23,305 bases of DNA from NCBI GenBank assembly GCA_965651365.1, contig CBFGSA010000034.1:1-23305 (forward strand), read 5' to 3'. Below the pieces are notes generated by a model. The model ran no database searches. It saw nothing but the letters and a program-made list of their open reading frames with translations, and was not told the DNA's origin. The DNA comes from DASSBG01 sp965651365. Its GTDB lineage: Bacteria; Pseudomonadota; Gammaproteobacteria; Xanthomonadales; Rhodanobacteraceae. Shown in pieces: positions 1-6,991 of this stretch (its first letter is position 1; each line of letters starts with the position of its first letter). The position numbers were made by a program, and so were the translations under genes.

Positions 1-118
1 CCGCCTCGGTCGCCCCGACGAAATCGCCCATGCCGTGGCCTTCTTCGTTGCGGACCAGTCCGCCTGGATCACCGGCGCCAATCTGGCAATCAACGGCGGG
101 CACTACATGGGCTGGTGA
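1..118 (+). CDS. phaB: acetoacetyl-CoA reductase (PhaB-type SDR), C-terminal fragment
   Basis: Only the last 38 codons lie in the window; the reading frame starts at base 2 and ends with TGA at 116-118. The peptide begins RLGRPDEIAHAVAFF and contains ITGANLAINGGHYMGW. This is the C-terminal end of short-chain dehydrogenases of the acetoacetyl-CoA reductase group, which make (R)-3-hydroxybutyryl-CoA with NADPH for polyhydroxybutyrate synthesis. It aligns without gaps to the end of the complete reductase at 892-1638, with 22 of 38 residues identical, so the two genes are paralogues placed on either side of phaR. The catalytic residues lie upstream of the window. A plain 3-oxoacyl-ACP reductase (FabG) cannot be excluded from the fragment alone; the phaR neighbour favours PhaB. 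Confidence 0.8.
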   Translation, partial: RLGRPDEIAHAVAFFVADQSAWITGANLAINGGHYMGW

Positions 119-128
119 CGTGAAGGCC

Positions 129-191
129 GGGAATCGGGACTCGGCCGATCGGCAAGGCACCGATTCCCGACTCCCGATTCCCCATTCCCGG
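129..191. repeat. GGGA(A/C)TC heptamer palindrome between phaB fragment and phaR
   Basis: The left arm at 129-144 (GGGAATCGGGACTCGG) faces a right arm at 160-191 made of CCGATTCCCGACTCCC and further units. The 11-nt string GGGAATCGGGA can pair with TCCCGATTCCC. Both variants of the heptamer (AATC and ACTC) are mixed in each arm. It follows the stop of the upstream reductase by about 10 nt and could act as a bidirectional 3' hairpin. It has no T run. Confidence 0.8.
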
Positions 192-212
192 GACTTCTGC
201 TATTTTTGATGC

Positions 213-719
213 ATGGCACAAGAACCGCGCATCATCAAGAAGTACCCCAACCGGCGACTCTACGACACCGAAATATCGAGCTACATCACCCTGGAGGAGG
301 TTCGCCAACTGGTGGCGGACGGTGTCGAATTCGAGGTGCGGGACGCCAAAAATGGCGACGATCTGACCCGCCAGGTGCTGCTGCAGATCATTTCCGAGCA
401 CGAGGAGCATGGCCAGCCCATGCTCTCCACCCGGCTGCTGAGCCAGATCATCCGCTTCTACGGTGATTCGATGCAGGGCTTCATGGGGCCCTACCTGGAA
501 AACAGCCTGGAGATCTTCCTCGCTCAGCAGCACAAGTTCCGCAGCCAGCTCGACAGCCTGCTCGGCCAGTCGCCATGGTCGATGCTGGGTGAGCTCAACG
601 AGCGCAACATGGAAATGTGGAAGTCGCTGCAGGCCGGCTTCATGGATGCCGCATCCACGACGACAAAAGACAAGCCGGACGAAAAAGCGGCCCCACGCGC
701 GCGCAAGAAGACTTCCTGA
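213..719 (+). CDS. phaR: polyhydroxyalkanoate synthesis regulator PhaR
   Basis: This 168-residue protein is a recognisable PhaR, the transcription regulator that senses PHA granules and represses phasin and other pha genes. Residues 5-65 (starting with RIIKKYPNRRLYDT) form the PHB accumulation regulator DNA-binding domain, which is almost invariant in the family. Residues from about 66 to 110 (IISEHEEHGQPMLSTRLLSQIIRFYG) match the second PHB accumulation domain. The C-terminal tail, from about residue 148, is charged and rich in Lys, Ala and Thr and looks disordered. Length is slightly short of typical members (about 180-200). The ATG at 213 follows a T-rich stretch with no strong ribosome binding site. 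The gene lies between two reductase paralogues on the same strand, which suggests a small PHB locus. The polymerase phaC is not in the window. Confidence 0.93.
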   Translation: MAQEPRIIKKYPNRRLYDTEISSYITLEEVRQLVADGVEFEVRDAKNGDDLTRQVLLQIISEHEEHGQPMLSTRLLSQIIRFYGDSMQGFMGPYLENSLEIFLAQQHKFRSQLDSLLGQSPWSMLGELNERNMEMWKSLQAGFMDAASTTTKDKPDEKAAPRARKKTS

Positions 720-762
720 TCCAGACACTGGCGTCGATTGGCACCGAGGCACCAAAGCACCC

Positions 763-806
763 GGCTGGCGCTCGAATCGAGTGTGCGCCGACTCGGCGCG
801 CCAGCC
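763..806 (+). other. hairpin in the phaR-phaB intergenic region
   Basis: The 9-nt arm GGCTGGCGC (763-771) is exactly complementary to GCGCCAGCC (798-806), with a 26-nt loop. It lies 44 nt after the phaR stop and has no following T run. It could be a weak terminator or part of the control region of the downstream reductase. The structure is seen directly; the function is open. Confidence 0.4.
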
Positions 807-823
807 CTGCTGAGCAAACTGCA
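807..823 (+). promoter_or_regulatory. TGC-rich candidate PhaR operator upstream of phaB
   Basis: CTGCTGAGCAAACTGCA combines the palindrome TGC-TGA-GCA with an adjacent CTGCAG. PhaR proteins are known to bind TGC-rich sequences of the CTGC-N-GCAG kind. The site lies just upstream of a possible -10 (TAAGAT, 833-838) of the reductase gene, a position suited to repression. The match is by eye and the motif is short, so this is only a candidate. Confidence 0.3.
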
Positions 824-891
824 GCGGCCTGCTAAGATGCCCGCTTTGCTGCGCCGCATCACGGCGCGCGGCTTCATCCAAGGAAATCTGC

Positions 892-1638
892 ATGAATACA
901 CGTACCGCCATCGTCACTGGTGGCATCGGCGGCCTGGGCAGTGCCATGTGCCGGCATCTGGCCGACGCCGGTTGCCGCGTGGTCGCTGCCGACCTGGCCG
1001 GCCGCAGCGACCGCATCCGGACCTTCGAACAGGAAATGAAGGACTGTGGGGATCGTATTCGCTTCGCACCCGTTGACGTATCCGACCCGGAAAGCTGCAA
1101 GTCACTGATTGATTCCGTGACCGAGGCCAGCGGCAGCGTGGATATTCTGGTGAATGCAGCGGGCATCACCCGCGATGCCTCCTTGCGCAAGATGGAACTG
1201 GCGCAATGGCAGGACCTGATGCGGGTCAACATGGACAGCCTGTTCAACATGTGCCGACCGGTGGTCGAGGGCATGTGCGAACGCGGCTTCGGCCGCATCA
1301 TCAACATCAGCTCGGTGAATGGCCAGACCGGCCAGTTCGGCCAGACCAACTATTCGGCCGCCAAGGCCGGCGTGCACGGATTCAGCATGGCGCTGGCGCG
1401 CGAGGTGGCTCGCAAGGGCGTCACCGTCAACACGGTGTCGCCGGGCTATTGCGACACCGCGCTGGTACAAGCCGTACCGGAGAAGATTCGGGAACAGATC
1501 ATCGCCCAGGTGCCCGTGGGCCGACTCGGCGCCCCGGCCGACATTGCCCGCGCCGTGGCTTTCCTGGCAGCCGACGAGGCCGGCTACATCACCGGCGCCA
1601 ACCTGCCCGTCAACGGCGGCTATTTCATGAGTTTCTGA
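892..1638 (+). CDS. phaB: acetoacetyl-CoA reductase PhaB (SDR family)
   Basis: A complete 248-residue short-chain dehydrogenase/reductase. The Rossmann nucleotide motif TGGIGGLG lies at residues 9-16 and NAAG at 88-91. The catalytic set is complete: Asn113 (RVNM), Ser140, Tyr154 and Lys158 (NYSAAKAG). The C-terminus ITGANLPVNGG is typical of PhaB/FabG. The expected reaction is NADPH-dependent reduction of acetoacetyl-CoA to (R)-3-hydroxybutyryl-CoA in PHB synthesis. The assignment to PhaB rather than FabG rests on the start of the protein, which resembles PhaB (RTAIVTGGIGGLG), the length and the phaR neighbour. AAGGAAAT ends 5 nt before the ATG and is a good ribosome binding site. It is the second reductase of the locus, after the one cut by the window start. 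Confidence 0.88.
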   Translation: MNTRTAIVTGGIGGLGSAMCRHLADAGCRVVAADLAGRSDRIRTFEQEMKDCGDRIRFAPVDVSDPESCKSLIDSVTEASGSVDILVNAAGITRDASLRKMELAQWQDLMRVNMDSLFNMCRPVVEGMCERGFGRIINISSVNGQTGQFGQTNYSAAKAGVHGFSMALAREVARKGVTVNTVSPGYCDTALVQAVPEKIREQIIAQVPVGRLGAPADIARAVAFLAADEAGYITGANLPVNGGYFMSF

Positions 1639-1748
1639 TCCGTGCGCGGTGAGCGGATACGTTTTGCGGCCGCACACAGAGGTCAGCCAGAAACAAGGCA
1701 GGAGGCGCGATGCAAGTCAACTGCACTCTGCCATGGAATGGCTCGCCG

Positions 1749-1768
1749 TCCCCGCGAAGGCGCGGACC
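1749..1768. repeat. degenerate REP-like hairpin between phaB and argH
   Basis: GTCCCCGCGAAGGCGCGGAC forms a short CGCG-AAGG-CGCG hairpin. It lies between the convergent ends of phaB (1638) and argH (1797). It resembles a decayed form of the common REP hairpin type GTCATTCCCGCGAAGGCGGG. The rest of the 158-bp gap holds no gene that I can support. Confidence 0.3.
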
Positions 1769-1796
1769 CAGCCACTTTCGGTCGCAAAGCGCATCG

Positions 1797-3104
1797 TCAC
1801 CGGGTGGTCGCTGCCGGCAGGGAATCGAGGCGCTGCTGCAGCAACTTCAGTTGCAGGTCGCCTGCGGCGCCGGGTGATACGCGCGCCTTTAGACTAGTGC
1901 CGGGATCTCGGCCCTTGCCGGCATCGTCTGCCGCGGCGGCCGCGACGCGGTAGGCTTCGCGGAACGGCACGCCCGCCCCAGCCTGCTCGATGGCGACATC
2001 GGTCGCGTACATGGCCGGCTCGATCGCAGCCCGCATGCGATCGGCATTCCACTCCAGTCCGGCGAGCAGATCCGGAACCAGGTCCAGCGCCGCCAGGCCG
2101 TGGCTGATGCCGTGCCACAGCGAGCCCTTGCTGTACTGCAGGTCGCGCTGGTAGCCGCTGGGCAGCGAGAGAAGTTGTTCGATTTCGCAGCGTGCGGCGG
2201 CAACCTGGGCGTAGCTGGCGCGCAGCAGTTCGATCACGTCCGGATTGCGCTTGTTGGGCATGATCGAGCTGCCGGTGGTGTATTGGGCAGGCAGCGTCAC
2301 GAAACCGAACTCGGCCGTGGTGAACAGCGACAGGTCCCAGGCCAGCCGGCGCAGGTCGAGCAGCGCCGAGGCCAGCGCCTCCAGCGCCGCGATCTCGAAC
2401 TTGCCGCGCGAAAGCTGGGCATACACCGGGCTCACCTGCATGCGCGCGAAGCCGAGTGCGCGCGTGGTGTGTTCGCGATCCAGCGGCAGATTGACGCCGT
2501 AGCCGGCCGCGGTACCCAGCGGGTTGCTGTCGATCCAGCTCAGGGTGTCACGGGCACGTTCGGCATTGTCGACGAAACCCTCGGCAAAACCGGCAAACCA
2601 CATCGCCGTCGAGGACACCACGGCCCGCTGCAGATGGGTGTAGCCCGGCAGCGGCAGCGATTCGCGCCCTGCCCGTTGCAGACAGATTTCGGCAATGTCG
2701 CGGCAATGCGAGGCCAGCTCGGCCAGCCTGTCTTTCAGCCACAGTCGCGTGGCTACCAGGACCTGGTCATTGCGGCTGCGCCCGGTGTGTACCTTGCGTC
2801 CCACGTCATCCAGACGCTCGGTCAGCCGCGCCTCGATGGCCGAATGGCCGTCCTCGTAGCGATCATCCAGTACAAAGTCGCCACGCCGGAAATCGGCAGC
2901 CAGTTGGTCGAGCTCGCCTGTCAGGGCAGCGCATTCGGCTTCATCCAGCACCTTGATGCGCGCAAGCCCTTGCACATGCGCCTTGCTGGCCCGGATGTCA
3001 TGCAAGAAGAACTCGCGATCCAGCAGCACGTCATCGCCGGCCAGAAAGCGCATGATGCGCGCGTCAATCGCCGTATCGGCCTTCTTCCAAACCGGATCGC
3101 TCAT
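1797..3104 (-). CDS. argH: argininosuccinate lyase
   Basis: A 435-residue member of the fumarase/aspartase superfamily that splits argininosuccinate into arginine and fumarate, the last step of arginine synthesis in the cytosol. The family signature GSSIMPNKRNPD is at residues 278-289 and carries the flexible loop with the catalytic serine (Ser280). The conserved TGRSRND is at 107-113 and the TH pair at 156-157 (GYTHLQ). The length fits the roughly 430-residue xanthomonad enzymes; most other ArgH proteins are about 460. The ATG at 3104 overlaps the argC stop as ATGA, so translation is probably coupled. It is the last gene of the operon, since the next gene upstream in coordinates (phaB) runs the other way. 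The C-terminal tail after about residue 400 is less conserved. Confidence 0.95.
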   Translation of the reverse strand: MSDPVWKKADTAIDARIMRFLAGDDVLLDREFFLHDIRASKAHVQGLARIKVLDEAECAALTGELDQLAADFRRGDFVLDDRYEDGHSAIEARLTERLDDVGRKVHTGRSRNDQVLVATRLWLKDRLAELASHCRDIAEICLQRAGRESLPLPGYTHLQRAVVSSTAMWFAGFAEGFVDNAERARDTLSWIDSNPLGTAAGYGVNLPLDREHTTRALGFARMQVSPVYAQLSRGKFEIAALEALASALLDLRRLAWDLSLFTTAEFGFVTLPAQYTTGSSIMPNKRNPDVIELLRASYAQVAAARCEIEQLLSLPSGYQRDLQYSKGSLWHGISHGLAALDLVPDLLAGLEWNADRMRAAIEPAMYATDVAIEQAGAGVPFREAYRVAAAAADDAGKGRDPGTSLKARVSPGAAGDLQLKLLQQRLDSLPAATTR

Positions 3105-4111
3105 GCCGTGGCCTCCACGGGTCCGCGGTCCCGGGTCCCGGATCCTGACAAATCAATGCCCTCAAGCTCCGGGAACCCCAGCACCCGATTGATATTCTGC
3201 ATCGCCTGCGTCGCCGCGCCCTTGAGCAGATTGTCGAGCGTGGCCACCAGCACCAGACGCTTGCCATCCGCCGACAGCGTGAACGCACCCAGCGCGGCGT
3301 GGTGTTGCCCGGCGATGCGACTGACCCAGGGTGCCTCCTCGCTGATGTCGACCAGCGCTTCGTTGTCATAGGCCTCGCGGTACAGCGCCAGGACTTGCTC
3401 GCAGTCAAACTTGCGCGACAGGTACAGATTGCTGGTCACGCTCAGGCCGCGAAAATGCGCTGCCACATGCGGCATGAACTCCACCGGCAGGCCTAGCTGG
3501 AACGAGGCCTCGCGCTCGTGGATGTGGCCGGTCAGCGCATACGGCATCAGGTTGTCGCGCAGCTTGTCCGGATCATTCCTGTCCGATGGCGTGGTGCCGG
3601 CACCGGAATAGCCCGACACGCCGAAGCACACCGGCGGTGCGGCCAGCCACTTCCGTACCGGCGCCACCGACAACTCGATTGCCGTTGCGTAGCAGCCCGG
3701 GTTGCTGACGCGGCGCTCGCCGCGCCAGGCGTCGCGGGTCAGCTCCGGCAGGCCGTAATACCAGGCCGGATCGAAGCGGTGATCGGCCGACAGGTCGACA
3801 ATCAGCGTTTCCGATTGTACCTGATCGATCGCCTCGACAAAGTCCGCGGATGCATCGTTGGGCATGGCCAGGATCACGACATCGGCGCCGCGCCCTGCCA
3901 CCTGCCCGGCATCCAGCCGCTCGTAGGCCAGTGCACCGGAGAATTGCGGCACCTGCGAGGACACGCGCTGTCCCGCCAGCTCGCGCGACACCACGAAATC
4001 GAGCGCAAGCCGCGGGTGCGCCGCGATCAGACGGATCAATTCCGCGCCGGTATGACCGCGCGCGCCGACCAGTCCGACCCGCTTTCTGTCGCTTGTTTCC
4101 GAAACCGTCAT
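3101..4111 (-). CDS. argC: N-acetyl-gamma-glutamyl-phosphate reductase
   Basis: This 336-residue protein catalyses the NADPH-dependent reduction of N-acetylglutamyl phosphate to the semialdehyde. The Rossmann loop is at residues 16-24 (GARGHTGAE), the LPEL motif at 121-124, and the catalytic cysteine is Cys140 in SNPGCYAT. A longer open frame extends to 4390, but the ATG at 4111 places the Rossmann domain correctly and overlaps the argB stop as ATGA, so it is the start chosen. The final residues (SGSGTRDRGPVEATA) are unlike the family end and come from DNA resembling the local heptamer repeat (GGGACCC units at about 3126-3146). A degenerate array therefore seems to have become the C-terminus. 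It overlaps argH by 4 nt. Confidence 0.95.
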   Translation of the reverse strand: MTVSETSDRKRVGLVGARGHTGAELIRLIAAHPRLALDFVVSRELAGQRVSSQVPQFSGALAYERLDAGQVAGRGADVVILAMPNDASADFVEAIDQVQSETLIVDLSADHRFDPAWYYGLPELTRDAWRGERRVSNPGCYATAIELSVAPVRKWLAAPPVCFGVSGYSGAGTTPSDRNDPDKLRDNLMPYALTGHIHEREASFQLGLPVEFMPHVAAHFRGLSVTSNLYLSRKFDCEQVLALYREAYDNEALVDISEEAPWVSRIAGQHHAALGAFTLSADGKRLVLVATLDNLLKGAATQAMQNINRVLGFPELEGIDLSGSGTRDRGPVEATA

Positions 4112-5436
4112 TGTTCGACCTCGAATAGGCTGGGCTGGCGTGCAAGACAATGCTGCACGCAGCGATTCACGGCATCGAAGGAATCGACGCCATACCAGTA
4201 AACTCGCCATTCGCCGGATTTGATGCAGCCATCGCACTCGGCGTCGTAAAGGGTGTTGACGGGATTGCCGTGGCGCGAACGCCAGAACAGCGCCGCATGC
4301 TCGCTGCGCATGCGCTGCCACAAGGCCCGACCCAGGCCCTCGCCCTGGGCTTCGTCGAGCACGGCAAACTTGTCCAGGTAGATTCCGCAATCCTCGGCAG
4401 TCAGCACCATCGCGGCGCGGTATTGTTCGCTGACATAGACCCGTTCGGGCCGCGTGCGCTCGAAGTAGTCCGCGCCCAGGCGGCGGCCGAAACCCGACTC
4501 GATCAGTGTGCGCAGGCGTGACTTGTCGATTGCATCCCAGCCAGAGGCGACCCGTACCGCCTCACCACGGCGCACCAGAGTCCCCGAACCGCGATGGGTG
4601 AACAGCTCGCGTGCCAGTTGCGCCGGGCGCGTGATCGAAACCGAGGAGCTCAACGGCAACTCGTCCAGCAGCGACTTGATCTGCTCCAGCTTCAGGCGCA
4701 TGCCCGAGTGCAGCCAGGGCTGCGTCATCAGATGGTCGTACTCGCTGGCCAGGTTGATCGAGTCGATGATCTGTCCATCGCCGTCGAGCAGGCCACCGGT
4801 GCCGGTGAGGAACACCACCTTGTAGGGTTTCAGCGTGTGCACCAGCTCGCCCACGGCATAATCGGCGTTGATGTTGAGGATCTGGCCCTGGGCGGTTTCA
4901 CCGAGCGAGGCGATTACGGGAATCGAGCCCGAGTTGAGACTGGCCTCGACCGGCTGCAGGTGGATGGCCTCGACCGCGCCGACCAGGCCCAGGCGCTCGC
5001 GATCGACAAAACGCGCCTCGAACACGCCCGACACCACCGGGGTGGCGCGCGCACCCGCCACCTGCAGCGCCTCCACCAGTGCCAGGTTCTGCGCCAGGAA
5101 TACCCGCCGCGCGACACTCAGCACTTCCGGCGGCGTCACGCGCAGGCCATTGTCGGTGCGCTTGTCGATGCCGGCGGCGGCCAGTGCTTCGTCCAGTTGC
5201 GGCCCGGCGCCGTGCAACACCACCGGCATCAGGCCCACTTCCTGCAGGAAGGCCAGCGCCGAGGCCAGCGCCTTGAGGTCGTCGCGCAGCACCGCGCCGC
5301 CGACCTTGACCACGGCGAAGCGCGCCGCATCGAGCTGCGAAAAGCGCTTCAGGTACTGGCGGATCTCGCTGGCACTGCCCATGCCTGACAGCAGACGGAC
5401 AATCGTCTGGCGCGTGTTGGAACTATGCACATCCAT
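4108..5436 (-). CDS. argB: bifunctional N-acetylglutamate kinase / N-acetylglutamate synthase
   Basis: A 442-residue fusion covering the first two steps of arginine synthesis. Residues 1 to about 285 are the amino acid kinase domain: KVGGAV at 44-49 and HGAGPQ at 75-80 are the phosphate-binding loops, and LNINADYAVGELV at 187-199 is the kinase core. Residues from about 290 to 442 are a GNAT acetyltransferase domain with the acetyl-CoA loop DEAQGEGLGRAL at 361-372. This NAGK/NAGS fusion is known from Xanthomonas and relatives and is related to the vertebrate synthase. The family is feedback-inhibited by arginine. The ATG at 5436 gives MDVHSSNTRQTIVRLL; it overlaps argE by 14 nt. The longer open frame to 5739 is only argE antiframe. 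No separate argA is needed in this operon. Confidence 0.93.
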   Translation of the reverse strand: MDVHSSNTRQTIVRLLSGMGSASEIRQYLKRFSQLDAARFAVVKVGGAVLRDDLKALASALAFLQEVGLMPVVLHGAGPQLDEALAAAGIDKRTDNGLRVTPPEVLSVARRVFLAQNLALVEALQVAGARATPVVSGVFEARFVDRERLGLVGAVEAIHLQPVEASLNSGSIPVIASLGETAQGQILNINADYAVGELVHTLKPYKVVFLTGTGGLLDGDGQIIDSINLASEYDHLMTQPWLHSGMRLKLEQIKSLLDELPLSSSVSITRPAQLARELFTHRGSGTLVRRGEAVRVASGWDAIDKSRLRTLIESGFGRRLGADYFERTRPERVYVSEQYRAAMVLTAEDCGIYLDKFAVLDEAQGEGLGRALWQRMRSEHAALFWRSRHGNPVNTLYDAECDGCIKSGEWRVYWYGVDSFDAVNRCVQHCLARQPSLFEVEQ

Positions 5437-6652
5437 CGTTGATGATCCGGTAGAGGTGATCGGCATACGCCCGAAGCTGGTCCAGTGCCACCCACTCGTC
5501 GGCACTGTGTGCCTGGGCGATGTCGCCGGGGCCGAACACGAAACTGGTGAAACCGGCCGCCGAGAACAGCGCCGCTTCGGTCCAGAAATCGACATCGGGT
5601 CCGGTCGGCAGGCCCAATTCGGCGACCAGGTGCTCGGCGCTGGCGCGCCGTTCGCTGGCGCGGCCACCTGCGGGCGACGGCAGAGCCGGCCCGCGGAAGG
5701 TTTCCTCGAACAGCGCCGACGCCGGCTCGGCCAGCGCACGCAAATCGGCCAGCAGCGCGTCAGGGTCCATCGATGGCAGCGGCCGGAATCCGAATTTCAG
5801 CTCGGCTTCGGGCGCAATGACATTGGCCTTGATGCCGCCCTCGGCACGGCCGATGTTGAAGCGCAGGCCGTTGAGGCTGCCAAATGTTTCCCCGGCGCGC
5901 GAGTCCACATAATCCAGCGCATGGCTGCCCCAACGCATGGCCTGGTGCAAGGCGCTGTCGCCTGCACCCTGCTCGCCCGATGCGTGGCCGGCCCGGCCCT
6001 GAAATCGCATCTGCACCGAATGGATGCCGCGGTGGGCCAGCACGGCGAGGCCGTTGGTCGGTTCGGCGACGATGATGGCGTGTGGGTTCGGGACTCGGGA
6101 CTCGGGACTCGGGACTCGGGGAAGAGCCGGGACCGGGGAACCGGGACCGGGGACCCGGTTCAGGAAATTCGGGATGCAGCGGGCGTCGTTGGCTTCTTCG
6201 TCGCTGCTGAACAGAAAGGCACAATCGCCGGCGCTGGCCTGCGCAACGGCCAGCATGGCTGCGGCGGCACCCTTGATGTCGCAGGCGCCCAGCCCCGTGG
6301 CGCGATCGTCCGTCACGCGCAGCGTGAACGGGTCGGCGCTCCAGTGCGGGGAGTCCGGCACCGTGTCCAGATGCACGTTGAACAGCAGCCGCGGACGCCC
6401 CCGCGCGGCCAGCAGGCTGACCGCACCGGCACCGTGATCAGTCAAGGTGCAATCGAAGTCGGCAAGTTGCGCCTGCAGGTAGCTGAAGATCCCACCCGTG
6501 CCGATCTTGCGCGGCGGATTGCGGGTGTCGAAGGCGACCAGGGCTTCGAGGTGTTGCACGGTGGTATCAAGCAACTCGGCACCGCCCGGCCCATTGACGG
6601 CGGGACTCGGGACTCGGGACTCGGGACTCGGAAAAGCGGGCGATTTCGACAT
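5423..6652 (-). CDS. argE: N-acetyl-L-citrulline deacetylase (M20 family, ArgE-like) with repeat-encoded segments
   Basis: A 409-residue M20 metallopeptidase-fold deacetylase. With the acetylornithine carbamoyltransferase in the same operon, its substrate is most likely N-acetylcitrulline. Metal-binding and catalytic residues are visible: His94 and Asp96 (NVHLDTVP), Asp125 (CDIKG), Glu152-Glu153 (SSDEEAND) and Glu197 (AEPT). AGHASG at 221-226 lies in the dimerisation domain. Two stretches are unlike the family and are encoded by heptamer arrays. Residues 7-17 near the N-terminus contain SPESRVPSP. Residues 167-190, just before IIVAEPT, contain a Pro/Ser/Arg-rich insert of about 20 residues. 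The reading frame is open through both. The ATG at 6652 has AGGA about 10 nt upstream. A GTG further in (VQHLEAL) is an alternative start that would avoid the first array. Confidence 0.9.
   Translation of the reverse strand: MSKSPAFPSPESRVPSPAVNGPGGAELLDTTVQHLEALVAFDTRNPPRKIGTGGIFSYLQAQLADFDCTLTDHGAGAVSLLAARGRPRLLFNVHLDTVPDSPHWSADPFTLRVTDDRATGLGACDIKGAAAAMLAVAQASAGDCAFLFSSDEEANDARCIPNFLNRVPGPGSPVPALPRVPSPESRVPNPHAIIVAEPTNGLAVLAHRGIHSVQMRFQGRAGHASGEQGAGDSALHQAMRWGSHALDYVDSRAGETFGSLNGLRFNIGRAEGGIKANVIAPEAELKFGFRPLPSMDPDALLADLRALAEPASALFEETFRGPALPSPAGGRASERRASAEHLVAELGLPTGPDVDFWTEAALFSAAGFTSFVFGPGDIAQAHSADEWVALDQLRAYADHLYRIINDGCA
6084..6160. repeat. GGGACTC heptamer array inside the argE coding region
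   Basis: Four perfect tandem GGGACTC units lie at 6090-6117 on the plus strand, preceded by a GGGTTC variant. They are followed by degenerate units (GGGACC, GGGGAACC, GGGACC, GGGGACCC) at about 6129-6157. On the coding (minus) strand the perfect part reads PSPESRV in a 7-residue cycle. The array falls in the middle of argE, between the Glu-Glu metal motif and AEPT. Confidence 0.95.
6601..6631. repeat. CGGGACT heptamer array at the 5' end of argE
   Basis: Four perfect tandem CGGGACT units (6601-6628) plus a partial unit. They are read in the minus direction as codons 7-17 of argE, only about 20 nt after its ATG. Confidence 0.95.
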
Positions 6653-6784
6653 GACTGACGATCCTGAACAATTGATAGCAATGAAGTGCTTTGTCGCTTC
6701 GACAAGGCCCTACAAATCCTGGCTGCCCCCTGAATTGCGGGTACCGGCTCTTCCCCGAGTCCCGAGTCCCGTACCCTTGCTCTT

Positions 6785-6819
6785 CCGATTCCCGGTTTCT
6801 CGCCGCCCACAACCCCGAA
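6785..6819. repeat. 35-bp direct repeat, copy 1 (duplicate of the 3' coding end of argG)
   Basis: This stretch is identical over 35 bp to 7051-7085, which encodes the GLWAARNRES part of the ArgG C-terminus. The match stops on both sides. Copy 1 lies outside argG, in the argG-argE gap, in the same orientation as copy 2. Confidence 0.95.
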
Positions 6820-6843
6820 GGCACTCGGTGAGCACCCTTGCTT

Positions 6844-6954
6844 GTCATCCTGGACACCGCGAAGCGGTGATCCGGGATCCATTTTGATTCTTGCAAGAAC
6901 CCCACCCCTTTGAAAATGGATCCCGGGTTCCGCCTGCGGCGGCCCCGGGATGAC
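6844..6954. repeat. REPIN-like palindromic element 1
   Basis: The 111-bp element has termini GTCATCC and GGATGAC and two REP-like arms facing each other. Left arm: GTCATCCTGGA, then the stem CACCGC-GAA-GCGGTG, then ATCCGGGATCCATTTT. The right arm, read on the minus strand, is GTCATCCCGGGG, the stem CCGCC-GCA-GGCGG, then AACCCGGGATCCATTTT. The two arms are separated by 26 bp. It sits inside the arginine operon, where the hairpin could stabilise or shorten the transcript. Confidence 0.85.
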
Positions 6955-6991
6955 GAAAAATTCTGTCGGGCGCTTGACCAGGAGCTCTTGA

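Larger units (their letters stand above)
6653..6991. other. 339-bp argG-argE intergenic region filled with repeats
   Basis: No gene can be supported here, although the flanking genes belong to one operon whose other gaps are short or negative. From right to left it holds a REPIN-like palindrome (6844-6954), an exact copy of 35 bp from the 3' end of argG (6785-6819) and a short opposed heptamer array (CCCGAGTCCCGAGTCCCG, about 6753-6771). Nearly the whole gap is accounted for by repeats except about 6660-6750. Confidence 0.8.

Noticed and set aside
1649..1897. Small plus-strand open frame after phaB
   Set aside because: It runs into the antisense of argH, has no family resemblance, and its start lacks a ribosome binding site.
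2100..3371. A 423-codon plus-strand open frame opposite argH and argC
   Set aside because: Antisense to two well-conserved enzymes; no recognisable domain.
6084..6160. argE considered as a frameshifted pseudogene because of the repeats
   Set aside because: The frame is continuous through both arrays and all visible metal ligands are present, so it is annotated as intact.
4868..6658. A 596-codon plus-strand open frame across argB and argE
   Set aside because: Its sequence is low-complexity and has no family resemblance. Both minus-strand enzymes are complete with catalytic residues. It stays open partly because the heptamer arrays have no stop in any frame.
6844..6954. Considered as an insertion sequence
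   Set aside because: Only 111 bp long and without a transposase. No target-site duplication was identified; the 35-bp repeats do not directly border it.
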